DNA from: Ruminococcus sp.
GTDB taxonomy: Bacteria > Bacillota > Clostridia > Oscillospirales > Ruminococcaceae
Direction: 5' to 3'
DNA length: 64,000 nt
Assembly: GCA_017519145.1 (NCBI GenBank)
Contig: JAFWTA010000022.1
Location: 1 to 64,000, forward strand
The notes under the pieces are model-generated. The model was not told the DNA's origin, did not search any database, and saw only the letters and a program-made list of their open reading frames with translations. Positions 43,257 through 51,959 of this stretch are shown one piece after another. Position 1 is the stretch's first letter; each line of letters starts with the position of its first letter. Both the position numbers and the translations under genes were made by a program.

Positions 43257-43290
43257 GTTGCCTGCATAAAATATAAAGGAGTAGGTTACT

Positions 43291-44229
43291 ATGAAAAAAT
43301 CATTCGCTATGGCAGCTGCACTGGCAATGGCATTCTCAGCTGTTGCTGCAAACACTTACGCTGAGGGCGAGACAAAGGTCTATGTCACTGTCTCTGACAG
43401 CAACAGTGCTCTGGTACTGACTCAGGAGCCCGTTAATGTTACCGATATCGACGGCGACGGCAAGCTCACTGTCAACGATGCTCTCTACATCGCTCACGAG
43501 GAAAACTACGAGGGCGGCGCAGCAGCAGGCTACAAGACTTCTGTGGGACAGTACGGTCTTGGTCTTGACGTACTCTGGGGCAAGGAAAATAAGCAGTCCT
43601 TCGGCTACTATGTAAACTCAAAGATGGCTAATGGTCTCACAGATGAGATAAAGGACGGCGACTACGTTGACGCTCTCACCTTCCCCGACCCTTCCGACCT
43701 TGACTATCATTACAGCTGGTTCGACGCAAGAGAGGGCGAGGGTGACCCCGACAAGGAAGTTACTCTCCAGCTCAAGGCTCTCTCCTTCGACGCTTCATGG
43801 GCTCCCGTTGAGAACCCCGTTGAAGGTGCAAAAATCACCATCAACGGCAATGAGACAGACTTCGTTACCGACGCCGACGGAAAGGCTGTCGTAAAGTTCA
43901 CCGAAGCAGGCAGGAACGTTGTCAGCGCAAAGGGCGGCAATATCAAGATAGCTCCTCCCTCATATGTTATGCAGATAAGCGGTGAAGCTGCTTCAACTAC
44001 ATCTACCACCACAACTACTACAACTACCACAACTTCCACGACAACATCAACTGCAGCAACTTCAGCTTCCGCAAAGACAACTGCAAAGGCTTCCACAACA
44101 GCTAAGGCTACAACAACATCAAAGAACAACTCTCCCAAGACAGGAGACTCGGGCGCAGCTGTCGCACTGGTTTCACTCGGAGCAGCAGCCGCTGCAGCAT
44201 TCGCTCTCAGACGCAGAAATGAGAAGTAA
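43291..44229 (+). CDS. Wall-anchored DUF4430-like protein with EF-hand-like loop
   Basis: 312 residues. Signal peptide (1 to about 25). Residues 28-130 resemble the DUF4430/transcobalamin beta domain (GYKTSVGQYGLGLDVLWG, SFGYYVNSKMANG, IKDGDYVDALTF) but include an inserted calcium-loop-like DIDGDGKLTVNDALYIAHE (about 51-69). A beta-sandwich-like region (about 145-230) follows, then a Thr/Ser/Ala linker with a run of Thr codons, and a C-terminal sorting signal SPKTG, hydrophobic span, RRRNEK. Likely a wall-bound cobalamin-binding or relay protein. First gene behind the riboswitch; AAGGAG ahead of the ATG. Its stop overlaps the next gene by 11 bases. Confidence 0.78.
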   Translation: MKKSFAMAAALAMAFSAVAANTYAEGETKVYVTVSDSNSALVLTQEPVNVTDIDGDGKLTVNDALYIAHEENYEGGAAAGYKTSVGQYGLGLDVLWGKENKQSFGYYVNSKMANGLTDEIKDGDYVDALTFPDPSDLDYHYSWFDAREGEGDPDKEVTLQLKALSFDASWAPVENPVEGAKITINGNETDFVTDADGKAVVKFTEAGRNVVSAKGGNIKIAPPSYVMQISGEAASTTSTTTTTTTTTTSTTTSTAATSASAKTTAKASTTAKATTTSKNNSPKTGDSGAAVALVSLGAAAAAAFALRRRNEK

Positions 44230-46081
44230 GATACTCACGGTCTGCCTGAGTTCTGCACTGATATTTGCAGCCGCTCCCTGCATACCCGTTATGCAGGAGG
44301 CGCACTGTGAGCATACCGTCGGTGAGGTCGATGACCTTATCGGCGGTATCGTTGATTATAAGCTCGGTCAGGTCGGTGCAGGCAGCATAGAAGAATGGCT
44401 GGCGGGCGATATCGCCGCAGGTGCAGGCACCTCCACGGACTGGTACGCCCTGACTCTCAGCCAGTGCGGATATACAGACCTTTCGGCATACGAAAGCTCC
44501 CTTGAGAGCTATCTCAGCAGCAACAACATCACCTCTGCCACCTCCCGTGAGAAATACGCTCTGGGACTCTGTGCGGCAGGCAGCAGAAGCAGCTATATCT
44601 CCGATATCCTTGACACCTCAATAGGTCAGCAGGGCGTTATGAGCTGGATCTACGGGCTCCATATCCTCAACAACGGCTACACCTGCCCCTCATACACCGC
44701 CGAGTCCGTAACGGACAGCATACTCTCCATGCAGCTTGATGACGGCGGCTGGGCACTGTGGGGAGAATACGGCGACATAGACGTTACCGCCATGACCGTT
44801 CAGGCTCTTGCTCCCCGATATGATGAAAGCAGTCAGGTGTCGGAGGCTGTGGACAGGGCTGTGGACTTCCTTTCCGAGCGGCAGAAGGAGGACGGCGGCT
44901 ACGAGAGCTTCGGCAATCCCAACGCTGAGAGCACTGCACAGGTGCTCACGGCTGTATCGGCTCTGGGGATAGACTGCCGTTATGACGACCGCTTCATCAA
45001 GAACGGCAATGACCTTATCGACGGCATAGCGCAGTACAGGCTGCCCGACGGAAGCTTCTCCCACATAAAGGACGGGGGCTTCAACGAGACCGCCACGGTG
45101 CAGGCATACTACTCATTTGTGGCGTTCAGGCGCATGACCGAGGGGAAGTCTCCCCTGCTGGTGCTTGACAACAGGGCGTCGGCACAGTCCCCACAAGGCG
45201 GAAATGAGGGCAGCGGCAGCAATAACGGCAGCTCTCAGGGTGGCAGCTCCACGGCAAATGAGGGGGTCAGCAGTACAAAGGCTGCGGCTCCCGTAACGGG
45301 AAACACCACCACCACCGCAGCCACGGCAAAGTCCACCGTGACTACCACAACGGGTACGGGCACACAGACCTCCACGAGCAGGCTGACTTCATCGGGGACT
45401 TCCCTTTCCTCAGCGGCAGCTTCACAGACCGTTACCGTTATCACATCGGCTGAGAAGCTTGACAAACAGCACTCGCGCAGAAGCTACAAGCCCTTTGCCA
45501 TACTCATTGTACTGGGAGCGGCTGCTGTGATCGCTCTCATCATCTTCATCATGGGCAAGCGCAGCTACAAGAACTTCATCTTCCTCGGAATAGCGGCGGC
45601 TGCGGCGATAGCGGTCATTATCCTGACGGATATTCGCTCACCCGAGGAGTATTACAGCGGCGAGAAAAAGCACAAGGACAAGGTCATCGGCTCTGTCACT
45701 ATGGAGATACGCTGCGACACCATCGCAGGGAAGTCCGACTCGGAGCATATCCCCGAGGACGGCGTGATACTGGCTCCCACAGCCTTTGACATCGAGAGCG
45801 GCGACACGGTGTTCGACATACTGACCGAGGCTGCACAGACCTACGGCATTCAGGTGGAGAATAAGGGCAGCGCAGGAAGCTCCCACGGAATGGTCTACAT
45901 CTCGGGCATAAACTACATCTACGAATTCGATTTCGGCGACCTTTCGGGCTGGGTATATCATGTCAACGGCATCACTCCCTCGCGTAACTGCGGAGAGTAT
46001 GTCCTCAGCGACGGAGACCGCATAGAATGGCTCTACACCTGCGAGGTGGGGCACGACCTTAACGAGGTATACGAGGAATGA
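44219..46081 (+). CDS. Intrinsic-factor-like membrane protein (alpha-barrel plus DUF4430)
   Basis: 620 residues. Signal peptide (1 to about 24); an alpha/alpha-barrel of prenyltransferase/terpenoid-cyclase repeat type (about 35-300) with LDDGGWALWG and QKEDGGYESFG turns; a Gly/Ser/Thr linker (about 310-415); two membrane spans close together (about 424-445 and 451-472); and a C-terminal DUF4430 domain (about 485-618) with GWVYHVNGITPS and LSDGDRIEWLYT. The two spans form a hairpin, so both soluble domains face outward. Barrel plus DUF4430 is the domain pair that encloses B12 in animal intrinsic factor and transcobalamin. The start at 44219 overlaps the previous gene. Confidence 0.82.
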   Translation: MRSKILTVCLSSALIFAAAPCIPVMQEAHCEHTVGEVDDLIGGIVDYKLGQVGAGSIEEWLAGDIAAGAGTSTDWYALTLSQCGYTDLSAYESSLESYLSSNNITSATSREKYALGLCAAGSRSSYISDILDTSIGQQGVMSWIYGLHILNNGYTCPSYTAESVTDSILSMQLDDGGWALWGEYGDIDVTAMTVQALAPRYDESSQVSEAVDRAVDFLSERQKEDGGYESFGNPNAESTAQVLTAVSALGIDCRYDDRFIKNGNDLIDGIAQYRLPDGSFSHIKDGGFNETATVQAYYSFVAFRRMTEGKSPLLVLDNRASAQSPQGGNEGSGSNNGSSQGGSSTANEGVSSTKAAAPVTGNTTTTAATAKSTVTTTTGTGTQTSTSRLTSSGTSLSSAAASQTVTVITSAEKLDKQHSRRSYKPFAILIVLGAAAVIALIIFIMGKRSYKNFIFLGIAAAAAIAVIILTDIRSPEEYYSGEKKHKDKVIGSVTMEIRCDTIAGKSDSEHIPEDGVILAPTAFDIESGDTVFDILTEAAQTYGIQVENKGSAGSSHGMVYISGINYIYEFDFGDLSGWVYHVNGITPSRNCGEYVLSDGDRIEWLYTCEVGHDLNEVYEE

Positions 46082-46956
46082 GAAGCTTTTCTGAATACAA
46101 TCCCATAGCTGTGGCGGTGTGGTTCTTCAGCGTCACGGGAGTAGCCATGTTTTGCAGCTATCCCATACTCATGGCAATATCGCTTTCGGGAGCGGTGCTC
46201 TTCTTCCTCATACGCAACGGCTTCACCCACGGGAAAACTCACCTGTTTTTCTGGCTGCTTTTCGCAGTCCTTGCACTGGCTAACCCCCTTGTCTCACACA
46301 ACGGCAAGACGGTGCTGTTCGTCATGAACCACAATCCCGTAACTCTGGAAGCTGCGCTTTACGGCGTAAATTCGGCAGTTATGATAATCGGGGTGCTGTA
46401 CTGGTTCCGCTCATTCACACAGATAATGACCTCGGAGAAGCTCCTCTACATCACGGGAGCTCTCTCCCCGAAGCTGTCACTGGTGCTGTCAATGGCGCTC
46501 AGGTCCGTCCCCCTTTTCAGCCGCCAGTCCGCAAAGATAAGCGCTGCACAGACCGCAATGGGACTGTACAAAGACGACAATATCGTTGACGACATACGGG
46601 GAAAGTCCCGTATCTTCTCCATCATGGTAACATGGGCTCTGGAGAACGGCATAATCACCGCCGACAGCATGGAGGCGAGGGGCTACGGCATCGGCAGGCG
46701 GACACAGCTCCGCAGATTCGGCTTCCGAACGGGAGATATACTTCTCCTGACGGCAACGCTGGCGCTTCTGGGCGTGACAGCTGCCGCCATCGGTACGGGA
46801 GCTCTCAGCTTTGAATTCTACCCGTCCATGAAGATAAAAGAGCTCACATTTCTCGGTATTTCGGGGATAATTTCCTACGCAGCACTGGTGTTGCTGCCAG
46901 TAATCATAGAAACGGAGGCGGAACTGAGATGGAAATACTTGCGGTCAGGGATATGA
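46078..46956 (+). CDS. ecfT: ECF transporter transmembrane subunit EcfT
   Basis: 292 residues, several membrane spans (about 15-115 and 220-285) around a cytoplasmic region. The coupling helices with AxMALRSVP-type sequence (LSMALRSVPLFSRQ) and a second motif SMEARGYGIGRRT contact the ATPases. ATGA overlap with the preceding gene and a 28-base overlap with the ATPase gene show tight coupling. Confidence 0.92.
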   Translation: MRSFSEYNPIAVAVWFFSVTGVAMFCSYPILMAISLSGAVLFFLIRNGFTHGKTHLFFWLLFAVLALANPLVSHNGKTVLFVMNHNPVTLEAALYGVNSAVMIIGVLYWFRSFTQIMTSEKLLYITGALSPKLSLVLSMALRSVPLFSRQSAKISAAQTAMGLYKDDNIVDDIRGKSRIFSIMVTWALENGIITADSMEARGYGIGRRTQLRRFGFRTGDILLLTATLALLGVTAAAIGTGALSFEFYPSMKIKELTFLGISGIISYAALVLLPVIIETEAELRWKYLRSGI

Positions 46957-48560
46957 CCTTTACCTACCCCACCTGCAAAGAGCCTGCCATTCGGGATATA
47001 TCCCTCACCCTCGGACGGGGCGAGATGGCTGTGCTATGCGGTGCTACGGGAAGCGGCAAGTCCACTCTTCTGCGTCTGCTCAAGCGTGAGCTTGCTCCCA
47101 TGGGAGATATGAGCGGCAGTGTCGCTTTCTGCGGAAAGGCTCTCGGGGAGCTTTCCGACAGGGAGTCCGCCTCGGATATCGGCTTCGTCATGCAGAACCC
47201 CGAACAGCAGATAGTCACCGACAAGGTCTGGCACGAGCTGGCATTCGGTCTGGAAAATCTTGGAACTCCTCCTGCTCAGATATCGCGGAGGATAGCGGAA
47301 ATGGCAAGCTACTTCGGTATCGGCGACTGGATAAACAGGGATACCGCGGTGCTGTCCGGCGGTCAGAAACAGCTCCTCAACCTTGCTTCCGTACTTGTCA
47401 TGCAGCCAAAGCTGCTCATTCTCGACGAGCCAACAGCTCAGCTCGACCCCATTGCCGCCTCGGACTTCATTGCAACTCTGCGGCGTATCTCCAACGATCT
47501 CTCCATAACCATACTCATGGCGGAGCACCGTCTTGAGGACGTTGTGCCCCTGTGCGACAGGCTCCTTGTAATGGACGGCGGCTCCCTTATAGCCGACGGC
47601 TCTCCCTCACAGGTCATTGCCGCTCTCGGCAAAAGGGGCGACATAATGTGCGGGATGCCTGCGGCTTCGCGTCTTTACGCGAAGCTCAGCGGCAGCGGAC
47701 CCTGTCCGCTGACAGTCCGCGAGGGCAGGAACTTCATAGAGAGCAGCTACGGTAACACTACTCGCGGACTACCGCAGGCATCCCCTGCGGCTGAGAGTGA
47801 AACGGCGCTGGAATACAGCGAGGTCTGCTTCCGCTATGACAGAAACGGCAGGGACGTCCTTGACGGACTTAGCCTGAAAGTCTCTCGGGGTGAGATATAC
47901 TGCATTCTCGGGGGAAACGGCTCGGGAAAGACCACCTCGCTCTCGGCGGCGGCAGGTCTCATAAAGCCGTACAGCGGCAAAATAAAGGTGTTCGGGAAGA
48001 AGCTCAGGGACTACAAGAACCGCTCACTTTACCGTGATTGCCTTGCGATGCTGCCTCAGGACGTTCAGACCGTCTTTCTCAGAAGCACCGTCAGAGAGGA
48101 GCTTGCGGAGTGCAATGCGGAGCTGAAAGAGCTTCCCTACGACCTTTCTCCCCTGCTGGAAAAACACCCCTACGACTTGTCGGGGGGACAGCAGCAGCTT
48201 GTGGCACTGGCAAAGGTACTGGCTGCACATCCCCGTCTGCTGCTTCTGGACGAGCCCACAAAGGGACTTGACGGGGCGGCAAAGGAGAGCTTCACAGAGC
48301 TGCTCAAAAGGCTGAAAGCCGACGGTCTCACCGTTGTTATCGTCACCCATGATGTGGAGTTCGCAGCCCTCTGCGCAGACAGGTGCGCTATGTTCTTCGG
48401 GGGCAGGATAGTCTCGGAGGGAGCTCCCCGTGAGTTCTTCTCGGAAAACAGCTTCTACACCACCGCAGTGAGCCGCATGACAAGGGGCTATTACGAGGGA
48501 GCCGTCACCGTTGAGGACGCTGCTGCGCTGTGCCGTATGAACGGCAGAAAGGAGAGCTGA
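46929..48560 (+). CDS. Fused ECF ATPase (EcfA-EcfA')
   Basis: 543 residues with two complete ABC domains. First: Walker A GATGSGKSTL (37-46), signature LSGGQKQ, Walker B LLILDEPTAQLD. Second: GGNGSGKTTS (about 328), LSGGQQQ, LLLLDEPTKGLD. In most Firmicutes these are two genes, ecfA1 and ecfA2; here one chain serves as the heterodimer. It powers substrate release through EcfT. ATG start inside the end of ecfT, 2-base gap to the S component. Confidence 0.93.
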   Translation: MEILAVRDMTFTYPTCKEPAIRDISLTLGRGEMAVLCGATGSGKSTLLRLLKRELAPMGDMSGSVAFCGKALGELSDRESASDIGFVMQNPEQQIVTDKVWHELAFGLENLGTPPAQISRRIAEMASYFGIGDWINRDTAVLSGGQKQLLNLASVLVMQPKLLILDEPTAQLDPIAASDFIATLRRISNDLSITILMAEHRLEDVVPLCDRLLVMDGGSLIADGSPSQVIAALGKRGDIMCGMPAASRLYAKLSGSGPCPLTVREGRNFIESSYGNTTRGLPQASPAAESETALEYSEVCFRYDRNGRDVLDGLSLKVSRGEIYCILGGNGSGKTTSLSAAAGLIKPYSGKIKVFGKKLRDYKNRSLYRDCLAMLPQDVQTVFLRSTVREELAECNAELKELPYDLSPLLEKHPYDLSGGQQQLVALAKVLAAHPRLLLLDEPTKGLDGAAKESFTELLKRLKADGLTVVIVTHDVEFAALCADRCAMFFGGRIVSEGAPREFFSENSFYTTAVSRMTRGYYEGAVTVEDAAALCRMNGRKES

Positions 48561-48561
48561 T

Positions 48562-49248
48562 ATGCTGCTGATAAAAAGCAAAAGGCTCCGTGACACTATC
48601 CGCGTGGTGGTGCCCTTCATAGCAGTTCCCCTCATTACAGTCCTTGGAGCCCTCGCCTTTGACGAAAAAAAGCACATAATCATAGCCCTTGCAGTTGCGG
48701 TGTCGGCACTGCTGCTCTTTGCGGCAGGCTTCGAGAAGAAGTCCACAGGAACACGCCGCATGGTCATTGCAGCCGTTATGACTGCCCTTTGCTTCGCAGG
48801 AAGGTTCATACCCATACTCAAACCCATAGCCGCCCTCACCATAATCACAGCCCTGTATCTCGGCGGAGAAGCAGGCTTCCTCGTGGGAGCCATGTCCGCC
48901 ATACTCTCCAACTTCTACTTCGGACAGGGTCCGTGGACAGCCTTTCAGATGCTGGCATGGGGACTCATCGGGCTCTTCGCAGGCATATTCTCGGAAAAGC
49001 TGCTGAAAAGCCGTGCCCTGCTCCTCATCTACGGAGCCCTGACGGGTATCGCCTACTCATTTATAATGGACATCTGGACAGTCCTCTGGTACAACCGCGG
49101 CTTTGACATAAAGCTCTATCTGGCGGCACTGGTGTCCGCTGTGCCCTATACTCTCAGCTATGCGGTGTCAAACGTGCTGTTTCTGTATCTGCTGGCAAAA
49201 CCCTTCGGTGAGAAGCTCTCCCGTATCAAGACCAAGTACGGGGTGTGA
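48562..49248 (+). CDS. ECF transporter S component, probably cobalamin-specific
   Basis: 228 residues, about six membrane spans. Sequence blocks RMVIAAVMTALCFAGRF and FYFGQGPWTAFQMLAWG resemble S components found with cobalamin riboswitches (CblT/CbrT-like). An S component binds the vitamin and topples in the membrane. Cobalamin is inferred from the riboswitch and neighbours; no binding residues are identified here. Last gene of the operon. Confidence 0.82.
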   Translation: MLLIKSKRLRDTIRVVVPFIAVPLITVLGALAFDEKKHIIIALAVAVSALLLFAAGFEKKSTGTRRMVIAAVMTALCFAGRFIPILKPIAALTIITALYLGGEAGFLVGAMSAILSNFYFGQGPWTAFQMLAWGLIGLFAGIFSEKLLKSRALLLIYGALTGIAYSFIMDIWTVLWYNRGFDIKLYLAALVSAVPYTLSYAVSNVLFLYLLAKPFGEKLSRIKTKYGV

Positions 49249-49269
49249 ATACAATCCATATCATGTAAC

Positions 49270-49338
49270 ATTCATTCTTTCTTTGTTTCTTCCTTCCCAC
49301 ACAACAACCAAAATGAAGGAAGAAAGAAACAAAGATAT
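49270..49338 (+). terminator. Probable terminator of the uptake operon
   Basis: TCTTTGTTTCTTCCTTC and a nearly complementary GAAGGAAGAAAGAAACAAAGA form an imperfect A/T-rich hairpin with a 4-base bulge, with TTATCTTATTTT shortly after. Weak by GC content. Confidence 0.45.
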
Positions 49339-49343
49339 AAACA

Positions 49344-50327
49344 TTATCTTATTTTCCAGTACCACAGTTTTTCCTTTTTAAATGATCCTAAGTTAAGTCC
49401 TTTCTTGACGGCACACAGCAAAGAATAGGTTATCCCCATATTCTCTGCTTTCATAGTTAGCTCCTTGACTGCTTTCGGCTCGCCGCTTCCAAGCTCAGCC
49501 ATAAGGAACTGTTTAGCAAGGTCTGTCTGTGTCTGCTGCGGAACGGGAGCTGCTCCCAGAAGAATGCTGTCGGGGTCAGCCTCGCACTCTCCCTCATAGG
49601 TGAAGCTGTTGTTGTCCCCAAGTCTGAACGCCACGGGCTTTCCCTCTCTTGCAAGGGAACTCTTTATGTGCATGACTATGCGCCTGTCGGTGTCGCGCTT
49701 GTCACGGGCTACCAGAAGAACGCTTCTTGCGGCAGCTGTCAGGTCTATGGAGCCCAGTCCGCGGTAAGCCGCCTTTGCACCCGTGTTCTTGTTCATGTGT
49801 CCGATGAGGATTATTGCACAGCCGAACTGCTCCGCCATATTGGAGAGATAGCTCATAACGGGACGTATCTCGTTGGCGCGGTGCATATCAACGTCCGCAC
49901 CCAGATAAGCCTGCAAAGGGTCGAGGATAATGAGCCTTGCGTTGGTGAGCCTGAGAGCTTCGTCAAGGCGTCCGTCGGTAATGGTGAGAGGATAGACGCT
50001 CTCGTCAACGCCGCTTATATAGCCGCAGTCAGCCCCCGCCGCAACAAGGCGGGGCTTTATCGTATCCGCAAGACCGTCCTCGGCAGTCTGGAACAGCACA
50101 GGCACGGGATAGAGCTCCTGCCCCGTAAGGGGGTCTGTCTTGCCTCCCGTCACGTTCTCGCCCTTTGTGAGAGCCGCAGCGATATTCAGCGCAAGAGTGG
50201 TCTTGCCCTCGCCGGGGTCGCCCTGAATGATAGTGACCTTGCCGTAAGGGATATAGGGGTACCAGAGCCATTCTGTCTCGGTCTCCTGAATTTTTGCCAT
50301 GTTGTAGATACAGCTTTTAGCTTCCAT
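49344..50327 (-). CDS. RepA/RadA-like AAA ATPase
   Basis: 327 residues, RecA-fold. Walker A GDPGEGKTTL (35-44), Walker B RLIILDPLQAYLG (about 128-140), and GHMNKNTGAKAAYRGLGSIDLTAAAR, typical of RepA-like helicases of plasmids and phages (AAA_25 family). A C-terminal 75 residues may form a winged helix. It stands alone, with no primase, integrase or phage gene close by, so it may be a relic of a mobile element. AGGAGG nine bases ahead of the ATG. Confidence 0.8.
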   Translation of the reverse strand: MEAKSCIYNMAKIQETETEWLWYPYIPYGKVTIIQGDPGEGKTTLALNIAAALTKGENVTGGKTDPLTGQELYPVPVLFQTAEDGLADTIKPRLVAAGADCGYISGVDESVYPLTITDGRLDEALRLTNARLIILDPLQAYLGADVDMHRANEIRPVMSYLSNMAEQFGCAIILIGHMNKNTGAKAAYRGLGSIDLTAAARSVLLVARDKRDTDRRIVMHIKSSLAREGKPVAFRLGDNNSFTYEGECEADPDSILLGAAPVPQQTQTDLAKQFLMAELGSGEPKAVKELTMKAENMGITYSLLCAVKKGLNLGSFKKEKLWYWKIR

Positions 50328-50598
50328 AGTGAAAGTCCTCCTTGAAATGTTTTTTCACTATAGGTCCGTAAAGCCCCCTCAACCAACGGAAAACCGTTGT
50401 ATATCACAGAAAGTTTACAATTAGAGCCCTTAGCCGTTAGCCCTTAGCCTGCAGACCGCCCGGCTTTGCATATAGCATTGCCATCCAAATCATAGATTTT
50501 GGGCACTGCTTATTGGTGATGGAACGGATTATGAAGCCGCTCACATAACTGATCACTCAAGCGGAACGCCGAGGCGGCGTTCCCTACAATTAAAGAGA
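50328..50598. other. Intergenic region with repeats
   Basis: No gene. It holds a stuttering TTAGCC patch (50428-50450) and an inverted repeat GGAACGCCGAGGCGGCGTTCC (50563-50583) followed by CTACAATT. Both motifs recur in modified form near 51770-51990. Confidence 0.45.
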
Positions 50599-50627
50599 TT
50601 GACTTTGCCCGACAGGTGTGATATAAT
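50599..50627 (+). promoter_or_regulatory. pta promoter
   Basis: TTGACT (50599-50604), 17 bases, TATAAT (50622-50627). Confidence 0.8.
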
Positions 50628-50665
50628 AGTAAGGTAAAATTCAAATCCAATGGAGGTATCTCAAA

Positions 50666-51682
50666 ATGGGAATGTTTGACAAGCTTATTGCAAACCTTAA
50701 ATCCAGCAAGAAAACCATCGTCTTCACCGAGGGAAGCGATCCCCGTATTCTCTCCGCTGCTGACAGACTTATCAAGGAAGACCTTATGGGCGTTATCCTC
50801 TGCGGAAACGTTGACGAGGTAAAGGCAGCTGCCAAGAACGGCGGCTTCAATATCGACGGCGCTGAGATCCTTGACCCTGCTACATATCCCGAGATGGACG
50901 CTCTCGTTGCTCAGATGTTCGAGCTCAGAAAGGGCAAGATGACTGAGGATGAGTGCCGCGCTGCTCTGGCTAAGTCCAATTACTTCGGAACTATGCTCGT
51001 AAAGGCAGGCAAGGCAGACGCTCTCCTCGGCGGTGCTACATACTCCACAGCCGATACAGTAAGACCTGCTCTCCAGATAATCAAGACCAAGAAGGGCTCA
51101 AATCTGGTAAGCTCCTCATTCATTCTCTTCAGAGAGAAGGACGGCAAGGAAGAGAAGATAGCTATGGGCGACTGCGCTATCAACCTCAGCTATGAGGATA
51201 CAGTTGACAAGGAGGGCAATGTTGTTCTCACAGGTGCAAGAAAGCTGGCAGAGGTAGCTGTTGAGACTGCAAAGACAGCTGATTTCTTCGGCATCGACCC
51301 CAAGGTAGCTGTTCTCAGCTTCTCTACATACGGCTCAGGCAAGGGCGGCACAGTTCAGCTCAGCCACGACGCTGTTATCGAGGCAAGAAACATCGACCCG
51401 AACCTTGTTATCGACGGTGAGTTCCAGTTCGACGCTGCTGTTTCAGCAGAAGTTGCAAAGACAAAGTGCCCCGACTCAAAGGTAGCAGGACAGGCTAACA
51501 CATTCATCTTCCCCCTCATCGAGGCTGGAAACATCGGCTACAAGATAGCTCAGAGACTTGGCGGCTACGAGGCTTACGGTCCTATCCTTCAGGGACTTAA
51601 CGCTCCTATCAACGACCTTTCAAGAGGCTGCAACGCTGACGAAGTTTACAAGATGGCTATCATCACAGCAGGCATGGCATAA
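50666..51682 (+). CDS. pta: Phosphate acetyltransferase
   Basis: 338 residues, the short clostridial form without the N-terminal DRTGG part. Interconverts acetyl-CoA and acetyl phosphate for ATP from fermentation. FTEGSDPRILSAAD at the N-terminus, KADALLGGATYSTADTVRPAL and the C-terminal PINDLSRGCNADEVYKMA are the family blocks. No ackA follows; acetate kinase must be elsewhere. Codon use favours C-ending and preferred codons, as in a highly expressed gene. Confidence 0.95.
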   Translation: MGMFDKLIANLKSSKKTIVFTEGSDPRILSAADRLIKEDLMGVILCGNVDEVKAAAKNGGFNIDGAEILDPATYPEMDALVAQMFELRKGKMTEDECRAALAKSNYFGTMLVKAGKADALLGGATYSTADTVRPALQIIKTKKGSNLVSSSFILFREKDGKEEKIAMGDCAINLSYEDTVDKEGNVVLTGARKLAEVAVETAKTADFFGIDPKVAVLSFSTYGSGKGGTVQLSHDAVIEARNIDPNLVIDGEFQFDAAVSAEVAKTKCPDSKVAGQANTFIFPLIEAGNIGYKIAQRLGGYEAYGPILQGLNAPINDLSRGCNADEVYKMAIITAGMA

Positions 51683-51694
51683 GCAATGCTTTGC

Positions 51695-51900
51695 ATTGCT
51701 TAATTCGGAATTCGGAATGCGGAATTCGGAATTATGGTTGAGCTAAATCTTAATAAAACGGGATTATATGTAGGGGACGGCGTCCTCGACGTCCCGCCAA
51801 TGCGTAATTCATAATGCGTAATGCGTAATTATGGTTGAATTAAATCTTAATAAAACGGGATTATATGTAGGGGACGGCGTCCTCGACGTCCCGTAAGTAA
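51695..51900. repeat. Direct repeat pair with GC-rich palindrome
   Basis: Two 67-base copies (51730-51796 and 51827-51893) differ at two positions. Each starts AATTATGGTTGA and ends with GGGGACGGCGTCCTCGACGTCCCG, which can fold on itself. Each copy is preceded by a stutter of GGAATTC or GCGTAAT units. Period 97 bases. No coding frame. Confidence 0.7.
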
Positions 51901-51921
51901 CAGTAAGATCATATTAAATCA

Positions 51922-51959
51922 GAAAAAAGGGACTGCGTTTATTGCAGTCCCGTTTTTTT
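51922..51959. terminator. Bidirectional terminator
   Basis: GGGACTGC-GTTTATT-GCAGTCCC with six A to the left and seven T to the right. Serves pta on the plus strand and the anti-sigma-like gene on the minus strand. A GCTAATGGC stutter (51960-51990) and a second TGCAGTCCCGTTTTG follow, so the right arm has been duplicated. Confidence 0.75.

Noticed and set aside
43441-43500. True cellulosomal dockerin in the first uptake gene
   Set aside because: Only one calcium-loop-like segment is present, inside another domain, and the protein has its own wall-sorting signal. Type I dockerins have two such segments at a terminus.
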